From JAAYCI01 sp031551695 (GTDB lineage Bacteria; Bacillota; Clostridia; Oscillospirales; Ruminococcaceae), in contig JAVBNG010000003.1 of the NCBI GenBank assembly GCA_031551695.1, positions 1 through 64,000 of the forward strand: DNA of 64,000 nt, given 5' to 3'. Below the pieces are notes generated by a model. The model saw nothing but the letters and a program-made list of their open reading frames with translations, was not told the origin of the DNA and did no database searches. This document shows, in pieces, positions 36,069-43,135 of this stretch (positions within the stretch are counted from its first letter, which is position 1; every line of letters starts with the position of its first letter). A program made the position numbers and the translations under genes.

Positions 36069-36192
36069 AAGCGAAAGGCAGAAAAAGGGCCGAAATCCCA
36101 GCAGTCCCAAAAAACTGTTCAAGTTTTCGATCCCTAAATCACAAAAAGGCTGTCATTTGATGGCAAAGAAAATCCCTGTGCATTAGTGCGGT

Positions 36193-36570
36193 TTAGTGGC
36201 TCCAATCCTGCATCAGAACAAACGGAGCCAATAGGTTTGCGGTAAACTGCGCTTCATTGCCCTCCGGCGTCATCAACGGCTCTTTCCGGGACAGGTCAAA
36301 GTCCGCCGCGTTGTTGATGAGGATGTCGAGCGCGCCAAACTCTTCCATAAATTCACGGGCAAAGCGGCAAGTGTCAGCCATCAACGCCAAATCCACCCTG
36401 CGTGCAAATATTTCCTCATTGCCGGTGGTTTGGCGAATCTGCGCGGCAACCCCCTCGGCTCCGGCCAGGTTGCGGCAGGCCAGAACCACCCGCAGCCCTT
36501 TTGCCGCAAGCTGGAAGGTTGCACTTTTCCCAATGCCGGAGTTGCCGCCTGTTATGACGCAGGTGCGCAT
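36193..36570 (-). pseudogene. Truncated short-chain dehydrogenase/reductase
   Basis: Amino-terminal 125 residues of an SDR. The NAD(P)-binding TGGNSGIGKSATFQLA and the ILINNAADF motif are intact, but the frame stops at about half the usual 250-290 residues, before the catalytic Ser and YxxxK. It therefore cannot be an active enzyme. The 3' part is replaced by unrelated low-GC sequence. It lies just downstream of the LytTR/DUF3021 pair on the same strand. Confidence 0.75.
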
Positions 36571-36589
36571 CACGATTTCCCCCCGTGCT

Positions 36590-37060
36590 TCAATGGTTCG
36601 GCTGCTTATTGCTTTGGAACTGCGCCAGTTGCCGGTTCAATACCTTCGTCTCGCGGTGCAGCTCCAGGTAATTGCTGATGACCATCGCGATCATACCCAG
36701 CGTCAGCACAATGAGAAACACCGGCAAGCACCATGCGGGGAACGGCTGAAACCAGCCGAACCCCAGGCTGAATCCGAGGGTAATCAGCAGACCGGCGGCC
36801 ACCCATAGGATGCAGCGTGGCATGGACAGTTTTTCCACCGGCAAAATGGCCTGCTGGGCAATGCCGATGAAGAAACCGGCGAACAGCATTTGGATGCCCG
36901 TGAACAGCCCCAGTGTGATGGGGGGGTCTGCTGTGATAAAGCCGAAAAACAGGTACACAAGAACAAAGGCCATGGAGAGGATGCCCATGGTGAACTTCGC
37001 CTTGGCGATCCACAAAAACAGCCGGGCAAACCCGCTGTCGCTAAAGTTTGTTTTTTTCAT
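36590..37060 (-). CDS. DUF3021 family membrane protein
   Basis: A 156-residue protein with four hydrophobic helices (FTMGILSMAFVLVYLFFGFI, ITLGLFTGIQMLFAGFFIGI, CILWVAAGLLITLGFSLGFG, CLPVFLIVLTLGMIAMVI) and a hydrophilic C-terminus that could reach the cytoplasm. DUF3021 proteins typically sit next to a LytTR regulator and are thought to modulate it. ATG 37060 is preferred because GGAGG lies six bases upstream; ATG 37063 is too close. It overlaps the LytTR gene by 20 bases. Confidence 0.82.
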   Translation of the reverse strand: MKKTNFSDSGFARLFLWIAKAKFTMGILSMAFVLVYLFFGFITADPPITLGLFTGIQMLFAGFFIGIAQQAILPVEKLSMPRCILWVAAGLLITLGFSLGFGWFQPFPAWCLPVFLIVLTLGMIAMVISNYLELHRETKVLNRQLAQFQSNKQPNH

Positions 37061-37511
37061 CATCGTCCTCCCTGCTGAGCAAGCCCAGCTTCTCTTTCAG
37101 GTTTTGGATGTAGTGGCGGGACACAATGAGCTTTTCCCCATTTTGCAGCGTGACCTCTATGCGGCTGTTCGGCAGGCTGCGCAGGGATGCCACGCGGTAC
37201 AGGTTGACCAGCTGGCTCTTGCCGATGCGCAGCAGCCCCGCGTCGCCGTACAGTTCTTCCAATCGCGACAGGCTGTGCGCCGTTTCCAGCACCATGTCCT
37301 CGGTGTACAGGAAGGTCTTGCCGTCCACCGCTTCAGCATAGTAGAGGTTGGCGGGCTGCAGCATGTGGGTTTCGCCGTCCTTGTGCGCGGCAAGGCGCGC
37401 CGCGCGTTCCCGCAGCAGCGCGATCACCTCCAGCATTTCGTCGTCCAGTTCCCTGCAGTGCAGGACGACCTCGTTTTCCTCAAACTCCCCGTGCTCCACA
37501 CGGATTTCCAC
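37041..37511 (-). CDS. LytTR family DNA-binding regulator
   Basis: A 156-residue one-component LytTR protein. The amino-terminal half (VEIRVEHGEFEENEVVLHC) is a small ligand or dimer domain. The C-terminal LytTR domain spans about 60-150 (YYAEAVDGKTFLYTEDMVLE, RIGKSQLVNLYRVASLRSL, LQNGEKLIVSRHYIQNLKEK). The start is GTG 37511: AAGGTGG sits upstream and a TTGATT-N17-TATACT promoter begins about 50 bases before it, so the longer upstream frame is not used. It is likely controlled by, or controls, the DUF3021 partner. Confidence 0.85.
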   Translation of the reverse strand: MEIRVEHGEFEENEVVLHCRELDDEMLEVIALLRERAARLAAHKDGETHMLQPANLYYAEAVDGKTFLYTEDMVLETAHSLSRLEELYGDAGLLRIGKSQLVNLYRVASLRSLPNSRIEVTLQNGEKLIVSRHYIQNLKEKLGLLSREDDDEKNKL

Positions 37512-37555
37512 AGCATCACCACCTTGCCGCCGGGCAAAACGTTCCCGCTGATACC

Positions 37556-37584
37556 AGTATAGGGGCAAACCGGCACACAATCAA
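37556..37584 (-). promoter_or_regulatory. Promoter of the LytTR-DUF3021 operon
   Basis: Minus strand: TTGATT (37584-37579), 17 bases, TATACT (37561-37556). The predicted start near 37549 lies about 38 bases before GTG 37511. Confidence 0.75.
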
Positions 37585-37676
37585 CAGCGGCACGCCAAGG
37601 TGCATATGGGGGTGGCTATGTTGCAGGTGCCCAAATGTTCTTCAATTTCATCGGATGTGATGCGTGTTTGCACCAG

Positions 37677-37868
37677 TTTGAATCCATGGAGCATTTCATC
37701 GCCGAACCGACAGACTCTCGATTACTACAACAATCGCCGTATCAAACAAAGCTAAAGGGCCTAACGCCTGCTGTTTTCACAGATGAAATGCCCTTTAGGC
37801 TGCTTAATTCATTCTTTGTCAAATTTCTTGGAGTCAGTTCATCGTTGGGCCATTTTCGTATGGTTTGA
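37677..37868 (+). pseudogene. IS3-family (IS150-like) transposase C-terminal remnant
   Basis: Pieces of the end of an IS3-type integrase lie in alternating frames: FESMEHFIAE (37677-37706), then LDYYNNRRIKQ in another frame (37717-37748), then KLKGLTPAVF back in the first frame from 37749. The YNNxRIKxKLKGLxP signature is the typical tail of rve-type transposases of this family. The rest of the transposase and the left end are missing. It is a decayed insertion-sequence scar between the LytTR region and the M56 gene. Confidence 0.7.
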
Positions 37869-37918
37869 GTGTACGCCAAAAGCGCGCCGGCGGGGCTTTA
37901 CAGGCTTTGCGGGCCGCT

Positions 37919-40390
37919 TTACGCAGCGCCGCTTTGCGAGGTGCTGGTATAGTCATTGCGTTTCACGCCGGTGTACAGCGTCACAACGGTATCAGGCCTG
38001 TTTTTTACCATGGACCCGGCGGCGGGCTCCTGGCGGATGATAGTGTTTGTTTCGCCTGTTTCAACCACTTCTGCCTGCGCATAAGGCCGCAGGCCAAGTG
38101 CAAGTACCGTTTTTATGGCGTCCTGCCGGGACATGCCGGTCAGGTCTGGCAGCACGATAGGTATTTTTAAATAGTCATAATACGCCACAACAAACGGCTT
38201 CGGGTCAACGAGTTCGCCGGTTTCGTCCGTCATTTCGAGATGCAAATGCGGCCCGCTGGCCATACCCGTGCTGCCCACCGTGGCAATCGCTTCGCCCGGC
38301 AAAACGGTCTGGCCCTCTGTCACGTACAAATCTTTGCAGTGGGCGTACAAGGTTTCATAGCCGTTCCCATGGTCGATGCGCACGTGGTTGCCGAAGTTTT
38401 CGTCATAGTCCGCCGTGGTGACGGTGCCTGCCGCCATGGCCACAATAGAGTCGCCTTCCTCGGCGGTGAAATCGAGGCCCCGGTGATTGTTGCCTTTGTC
38501 GCGGATATAAAACGGTTCTTCGCCGGGAGGCAAGTCCAGCGGTGAAACAAAGCCGCCGGTTTCGGGCGGGAAGTTGGAGGTGTCGACACCTGCGGAATAA
38601 GAGACGTATTCATAATCAGAAGGGGCACCCGGAATGTAATTCAGTGGGTTGAACAGGCCGCCGCTTTCCCACACTTCCACATGCAGCCCCGGCCTGGTAA
38701 CGTTGCCTGTCATGCCGGTGGTGCCAAGCTGCTGGCCGCCTGTCACCGTGTCGCCCCCCTTCACAAACAGGGTGTCCATGTGGGCGTACAATGTTTGCAG
38801 GCCGCCGCCGTGGTTCAGCAGCACCATATTGCCCCAGCTGTAGTGGTAGGTGGCGGTCTCCACCGTGCCGTCCGCTATGGCCAGCACCGGCGTGCCGATA
38901 TCGGCCGCAAAATCCACACCGCGGTGGCCGTCCTGCATGCCTTTGTCTACCGTGAGTTCCGGCCCCGCAAGGGGCGCGAAAAACTGGAGCGTTTTGCCGT
39001 CGATTTCGCCGCCAAGCACCATGCCGTCGTCTATGGTGAAGGTGAGGGGGTAGGCGCGCGTGTCGATATAATCACCAGGCTGCGCGGAGCTGTATGCGCT
39101 CTCGTCCTCGCCGTTTACTGCTGTGGCAGAAGAAGCGGACGCGGAAGAGGAGGATGACGGGGGAGTGGATGGCGAAGAGGAAACCGATGCGGCGGCGGGC
39201 GAGGCGGACGGTTTTTCTAGCGGCAAGGCGTTGCCGGCTGTCTCCGCCGTGCCGCACCCGGCCAACAGGCACGCGGCCACGGCGGCGCACAGCAATACGC
39301 TGGCGCTGGCGGTGGCAAGCAGCGAGCGCTTTTTCGGCGCAAGCAAATGCACCAGCCGCCGCTTCATGTTTTTGCCCGGCGACACAAAGCCGATGGCCGC
39401 GAAGGCGCTTTGCCGCCCGGCGCAGTTCACAAGCACGTGGGCATATTGCTTGCGCTGGGGCAAGGGCATGCCGCGCGTGGTGGCCTCGTCGCACAGATGT
39501 TCCATGGCGTCGCCCAGTTGGCGCTTCAGCAGCCAGGCACAGGGGTTCAGCCAGTGCAGGGCACACACGAAAAGCGAGAGATATTTGAACAGGATGTCCC
39601 GGTGCTTCGCGTGGATCAGCTCGTGCCGCAGGGCGAAGCGGGTGCCGGCGTTTTCGCCATCTTCGCCGCCATACCCGGCAGGCAGGAAGATGGCCTGGCG
39701 GAAGAGGCCCGCCAACAGCGGCGTGGAAAGGTTTTCGTTTGCGTAAAGCGCGGGCGGGCGCTTGATGCCGAGGGATTCGCACTCGGCAAGGTACAGGCGG
39801 CGCACAGGCCCGCCGCAATCGGTTTTGCTTTCGCGGCGCAGGGCACGGCCAAACAACAGGCACCGCGCGGCAAACACCACGGTAAGAAGCAGGGCCACGG
39901 CAAGGTAAACGGTGGCGAGATAGGGCAGGGCCTCGGCAACAGCGGCGGAAATGCTTTTCAAGTTGATAGTGGAAAGCATACCCGTGTCAGTGCCAGCCGA
40001 TTTGGCCACATCCGCCCCGGCGGCTTCACTGGCGGGCGAGGGGCCGGGTAAAGCAGTGGGGCTTTCCTCCGGAAGGTCGCGCGGCGCAGAGGGCGCGGTG
40101 GGCGCAGTAGTGTTTTTGACGTTTGCCACATAGGATACGGAGGCGTCGGCATCTGCGCCGGATACAGCCGCCAAGCCGGGCAGCGCCGCAAACCCGGCAC
40201 TGGCAAGCATTGGCAGCGGCAAAAGGAATAGAGCCAGCGTGGCGGCAAGCGCCGCCTTGCGCAGCTTTGCGCCCGCGCGGGCAAACAGCGGCCCCAGCGC
40301 CCACACGGCCAGGGCGAACACGCCGCCCGTGACGCCGGCGGGCAGGAGATACTGTGTGACAAAACGCATGATCATCATAGAAGTGTCCAT
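37919..40390 (-). CDS. BlaR1-like M56 metallopeptidase fused to two M23 domains and PASTA
   Basis: An 823-residue membrane protein. Helices 1-3 lie at about 10-36, 44-70 and 153-178, with an 80-residue Pro/Ala-rich outer loop between 2 and 3. The cytoplasmic M56 zinc-protease domain has HELIH at 256-260 and DAMEHLCDEA at 294-303. Helix 4 is at 358-379. After a Ser-rich linker come two M23 (LytM) domains. In the first, H489 and D493 and H537 are kept but the HxH motif reads GLH (568-570). In the second, H636, D640, H684 and HLH (715-717) are all intact. A PASTA domain spans about 743-806. GGAGGTG precedes the ATG, three bases after the BlaI gene. Inferred role: a wall-sensing transmembrane protease that inactivates BlaI. 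Confidence 0.88.
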   Translation of the reverse strand: MDTSMMIMRFVTQYLLPAGVTGGVFALAVWALGPLFARAGAKLRKAALAATLALFLLPLPMLASAGFAALPGLAAVSGADADASVSYVANVKNTTAPTAPSAPRDLPEESPTALPGPSPASEAAGADVAKSAGTDTGMLSTINLKSISAAVAEALPYLATVYLAVALLLTVVFAARCLLFGRALRRESKTDCGGPVRRLYLAECESLGIKRPPALYANENLSTPLLAGLFRQAIFLPAGYGGEDGENAGTRFALRHELIHAKHRDILFKYLSLFVCALHWLNPCAWLLKRQLGDAMEHLCDEATTRGMPLPQRKQYAHVLVNCAGRQSAFAAIGFVSPGKNMKRRLVHLLAPKKRSLLATASASVLLCAAVAACLLAGCGTAETAGNALPLEKPSASPAAASVSSSPSTPPSSSSSASASSATAVNGEDESAYSSAQPGDYIDTRAYPLTFTIDDGMVLGGEIDGKTLQFFAPLAGPELTVDKGMQDGHRGVDFAADIGTPVLAIADGTVETATYHYSWGNMVLLNHGGGLQTLYAHMDTLFVKGGDTVTGGQQLGTTGMTGNVTRPGLHVEVWESGGLFNPLNYIPGAPSDYEYVSYSAGVDTSNFPPETGGFVSPLDLPPGEEPFYIRDKGNNHRGLDFTAEEGDSIVAMAAGTVTTADYDENFGNHVRIDHGNGYETLYAHCKDLYVTEGQTVLPGEAIATVGSTGMASGPHLHLEMTDETGELVDPKPFVVAYYDYLKIPIVLPDLTGMSRQDAIKTVLALGLRPYAQAEVVETGETNTIIRQEPAAGSMVKNRPDTVVTLYTGVKRNDYTSTSQSGAA

Positions 40391-40393
40391 ATC

Positions 40394-40762
40394 CTACACC
40401 TCCTGTTCGTCGATGAAGCGGCGAAGCTCGGCCAGTTCCTCTTTGGAAAGGCCGCGGGTGTTCACCATGGCGGCGATAAAATCGCGGGCGCTGCCGCCGT
40501 ACAAATCGTTCAGGAAAGCTTTGCCCTCGGTGGCAAGGTATTCGTCGCGGGTGGCGCGGGGGGTGTAGACATTTTGCTTTCCCTCGCGCGCCACGCCCAG
40601 CATGCCCTTTGCCACAAGGCGGCTTAAAAAAGTGAGCAGGGTGGTGGGCTTCCATGCTTTTTCCGCCGCCAGGCAGCTCACTTCCTCTGTGCGCAAAGGC
40701 CCTTCGGCCCAGAAAAACTGCATCAGGTACGTTTCGGCGATGGACAGGCGTTGTTCGCTCAT
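40394..40762 (-). CDS. BlaI/MecI/CopY family repressor
   Basis: A 122-residue penicillinase-repressor-type winged-helix protein: LSIAETYLMQFFWAEGPLRT, then the recognition region AWKPTTLLTFLSRLVAKGML and wing EGKQNVYTPRA, and a C-terminal dimerisation helix (SKEELAELRRFIDEQEV). In BlaI the protease cleavage site lies in the C-terminal domain. The start at ATG 40762 has GAGGTGA upstream. It sits first in a two-gene operon with the M56-M23-PASTA gene, and tandem TACA/TGTA operators overlap its promoter. Confidence 0.93.
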   Translation of the reverse strand: MSEQRLSIAETYLMQFFWAEGPLRTEEVSCLAAEKAWKPTTLLTFLSRLVAKGMLGVAREGKQNVYTPRATRDEYLATEGKAFLNDLYGGSARDFIAAMVNTRGLSKEELAELRRFIDEQEV

Positions 40763-40831
40763 AGGGGTCACCTCGTTGGTTCTGCTTTTGTTAGGAAAAG
40801 CTGGCCGTGGCGGAACCACCGCGCATATAGC

Positions 40832-40846
40832 TCTACATCATGTAGA
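40832..40846. promoter_or_regulatory. BlaI-type operator 1
   Basis: TCTACATCATGTAGA: a 15-base palindrome around one central base, containing the TACA/TGTA core recognised by BlaI/MecI repressors. It lies over the predicted transcription start. Confidence 0.85.
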
Positions 40847-40848
40847 AC

Positions 40849-40877
40849 ATTCTACATCGTGTAGAGCGTGGTGTCAA
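40849..40877 (-). promoter_or_regulatory. Promoter of the blaI-like / M56-M23-PASTA operon
   Basis: Minus strand: TTGACA (40877-40872), 17 bases, TAGAAT (40854-40849). Both operators overlap or abut it, which predicts autorepression. Confidence 0.85.
40851..40865. promoter_or_regulatory. BlaI-type operator 2
   Basis: TCTACATCGTGTAGA: the same half-sites (TCTACA / TGTAGA), centred 19 bases from operator 1 and overlapping the -10 box and spacer. Confidence 0.85.
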
Positions 40878-40978
40878 CCCCAAAAATAGCAATCGGATTC
40901 CAGGCCCCTGGTTCTTGACAATAATACTGCGGAAATGTTAGCATTTTACATTACTATAATAAACGGATAAAGTGGTTT

Positions 40979-41192
40979 GGAGCAATGAGAAGTTGCTCTC
41001 AGACTGTCAAAGAACGCATAAGCGTGCATGGGCCGGGGGCGCAAAAGCGTATCGTCAGCCGCAAGCTGAATCGCGAACAACGCCCTTTGTTGTGCGCGAG
41101 GCGGCGCGGAAGGTAGATGGGCGTTGCGCCACTGGACAATGCGCGTGGGCTAACCTTTTTTTGACAAGCTGGGAGCAATGAGAAGTTGCTCT
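40979..41192. mobile_element. MITE-like insertion in the lysA leader
   Basis: Identical 21-base direct repeats (40979-40999 and 41172-41192; each can form GAGCAA-7 nt-TTGCTC) bound a segment of about 172 bases. Its inner ends are imperfect inverted repeats: CAGACTGTCAAAGAA on the left, TTTTTTTGACAAGCTG on the right. No transposase is encoded. Either the 21-base copies are a long target duplication, or TTGCTC-CAG-TGTCAAA is the terminal inverted repeat and TGAGAAG the duplication. A structured RNA cannot be excluded. Confidence 0.5.
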
Positions 41193-41206
41193 ATACGGGA
41201 GAAAAC

Positions 41207-42460
41207 ATGAAAAAGCCATTTGTGACGAAAGAAAAGCTGCAAAAAATTGTGGAGGAATACCCCACACCGTTCTATATTTATTCAGAGGCTGGTATCCGGG
41301 CAAAGGCGCGGGCGCTGCAGGAGGCCTTCCGCTGGAACAAGGGGTTCAAGGAATATTTTGCCGTGAAGGCCACGCCGAACCCGGCCATTTTGCGCGTGCT
41401 GCGCGAAGAGGGCTGCGGGGTGGACTGTTCCAGCTATACGGAGCTGATGCTGAGCGATGCTGTGGGCTTTGCGGGTGAAGAGATCATGTTTTCGTCCAAC
41501 GCCACGCCGGCGGCGGAGTTTGTATACGCCAAACAGCTTGGCGCCATCATCAATTTGGACGATTTCACCCACATCGACTTTTTGGAGGCCAGCGCGGGCA
41601 TCCCGAAAACCATTTGCTGCCGGTTCAACCCCGGCGGCGATTTTGCCATACACAACCAAATTATGGACAGCCCGAAGGATGCGAAGTATGGCTTTACCAA
41701 AGCGCAGCTGAAAGAGGGCTTTTTGGCGCTGAAGGCCAAGGGGGCTGAGCGTTTTGGCCTGCACGCCTTTTTGGCCAGCAACACCCTTGGCGGGGAGTAT
41801 TACCCGGAGCTGGCGCGCATTTTGTTCGAGACCGCCGTGTGGCTGAAAACCGAAACCGGCATTGGGGTGAGCTTTATTAATCTGTCCGGCGGCGTGGGGG
41901 TGGATTATTCCCCCGAGGATAAGCAGGAGGACATCGCGGCCATCGGCGAAGGGGTGCGGCGGCAGTTTGAAGCCGTGATGGTGCAGGCGGGCCTTGGCGA
42001 CGCGGCCATTTTTACGGAGCTGGGGCGCTTTGTGCTGGCGCCGAACGGCCAGATGGTGGCCTCCGTGTTGCACAAAAAGCACATTTACAAGGAATACTTG
42101 GGCCTGGATGCTTGCGCCGCCAATCTGATGCGCCCGGCCATGTACGGCGCGTACCACCACATCACCGTAAGCGGCAAGGAAGACGCGCCGGCCACCCACA
42201 CCTACGACGTGACAGGCAGTTTGTGCGAAAACAACGACAAATTTGCCATCGACCGCAAACTGCCGGAGGTGGACATCGGCGATTTGCTGGTGTTCCACGA
42301 CACCGGGGCCCACGGCTTTGCCATGGGCTACAACTACAACGGCAAGCTGCGCAGCGCCGAGCTGCTGCTGAAAGAGGACGGCAGTGTGGAACTGATTCGC
42401 CGGGCGGAGACGCCGGAGGATTATTTTGCCACGCTGGATGTGATAGGCGTGTTTAAATGA
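41207..42460 (+). CDS. lysA: Diaminopimelate decarboxylase
   Basis: A 417-residue fold-type III PLP decarboxylase catalysing the last step of lysine synthesis. The PLP lysine is in EYFAVKATPNPAILRVL; later motifs are INLSGGVGVDY (phosphate-binding Gly loop), the ELGRFVLAPNG segment and GSLCENNDKFA with the active-site Cys. The carboxy part includes DTGAHGFAMGYNYNG. ATG 41207 is chosen because GGGAG sits just before it and MKKPF begins the conserved sequence. The long leader contains a MITE-like element and no recognisable lysine riboswitch. The next gene overlaps by four bases. Confidence 0.9.
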   Translation: MKKPFVTKEKLQKIVEEYPTPFYIYSEAGIRAKARALQEAFRWNKGFKEYFAVKATPNPAILRVLREEGCGVDCSSYTELMLSDAVGFAGEEIMFSSNATPAAEFVYAKQLGAIINLDDFTHIDFLEASAGIPKTICCRFNPGGDFAIHNQIMDSPKDAKYGFTKAQLKEGFLALKAKGAERFGLHAFLASNTLGGEYYPELARILFETAVWLKTETGIGVSFINLSGGVGVDYSPEDKQEDIAAIGEGVRRQFEAVMVQAGLGDAAIFTELGRFVLAPNGQMVASVLHKKHIYKEYLGLDACAANLMRPAMYGAYHHITVSGKEDAPATHTYDVTGSLCENNDKFAIDRKLPEVDIGDLLVFHDTGAHGFAMGYNYNGKLRSAELLLKEDGSVELIRRAETPEDYFATLDVIGVFK

Positions 42461-42839
42461 GCGAAGGCAAAACAGAAAATGACATGACTGCGGCACTGGG
42501 CGCCCTGGCCGACATGATAAGCCGCAGCGAAAAAGCACAGCAAAAATTTGCGCCGGGCACCTCCCAGCACACGCTGCAAAAAACCGCATTGCCGCGCTGC
42601 GCATTGCCGCGGCGCTGGTGGCGCGTGAACGGGATGGGAACGATGATTCCAATAACGCTTCGGCGGAATTTACAAAAGAAGAGCTGGAACGTGCGGTGGC
42701 GCCGCTCACCTCGCTCATCGGCAAAAGTGAAAAGGCAAAAGCAAAGCTGGCGGAGGGCAGTTGGCAGCACGCCATGCTGGACAAAAACCTGCGGGCGCTT
42801 TCTGTTGCCATGAAGCCGCTTTCTAGTACAAGCACGTAA
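42457..42839 (+). pseudogene. Small two-repeat protein gene interrupted by a frameshift
   Basis: The first frame starts at ATG 42457, overlapping the lysA stop, and gives a hydrophilic helical stretch (ADMISRSEKAQQKFAPGTSQ). At the A6 tract 42578-42583 the sensible reading shifts back one base and continues (RIAALRIAAALVARERDG, then SLIGKSEKAKAKLAEGSWQH) to 42839. Joined, it would be about 127 residues made of two similar repeats, each with SEKAxxK and QHxxL signatures. So one base is missing, or slippage on the A-tract is used. No family recognised. Confidence 0.6.
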
Positions 42840-42900
42840 CGCTTGTGCTTGGGCTATGTGTGTAACATGTGCGTCCTCGCTGCAGGCGGGGCGAAACCGC

Positions 42901-42929
42901 TTGACAAGGCGCGCCCTGTTTGGTACGAT
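42901..42929 (+). promoter_or_regulatory. Promoter of metK
   Basis: TTGACA (42901-42906), 17 bases, TACGAT (42924-42929), with TGG before the -10. Transcription would begin about 15 bases before the riboswitch aptamer. Confidence 0.8.
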
Positions 42930-42951
42930 ATATCTCGACAAAAGAATAGTG

Positions 42952-43044
42952 CTTATCAAGAGCGGCTGAGGGACCAGGCCCTGTGAAGCCCGGCAACCTG
43001 TTTTTACAAGGTGCCAATTCCTGCGGGAAATCCCGAAAGATAAG
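42952..43044 (+). ncRNA. SAM-I riboswitch (S-box) aptamer
   Basis: Closing stem CTTATC (42952-) with GATAAG (-43044). Inside are AGAGCGGCTGAGGGA, GAAGCCCGGCAACC and GGTGCCAATTCCTGC, all conserved S-box sequences, with a variable hairpin around GGAAATCCC. It binds S-adenosylmethionine in the nascent leader and lowers expression of the SAM synthetase downstream. Confidence 0.96.
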
Positions 43045-43052
43045 TGTGTGAG

Positions 43053-43083
43053 TAGCGCACGGGTTTCCGGGCGCTATTTTTTT
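43053..43083 (+). terminator. SAM-regulated terminator before metK
   Basis: TAGCGC-A-CGG-GTTT-CCG-G-GCGCTA followed by seven Ts: the expression platform of the S-box. Confidence 0.9.
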
Positions 43084-43135
43084 GCCGTTTCCGCACGAAA
43101 CAGCAAAAAAACGACGAAAGAAAGAGGAATGAAAA

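Larger units (their letters stand above)
35206..36192. other. Gene-poor stretch with remnants
   Basis: Nearly 1 kb without an intact gene and with lower GC than the flanks. It holds an imperfect GC hairpin (GCCCGT...GCGC / GCGC...ACGGGC, 35323-35358), a permease fragment, a winged-helix fragment and a terminator, listed separately. I see no RNA gene in the remainder. Confidence 0.6.

Noticed and set aside
41000..41171. Possible lysine riboswitch before lysA
   Set aside because: The leader lacks the AGAGGTGC-type core and the expected five-helix order of the L-box; direct and inverted repeats explain its boundaries better.
42578..42583. Programmed frameshift site
   Set aside because: The zero-frame codons are CAA AAA ACC, which is not a full X-XXY-YYZ heptamer, and no downstream stimulatory stem is evident; mutation or sequencing error is at least as likely.
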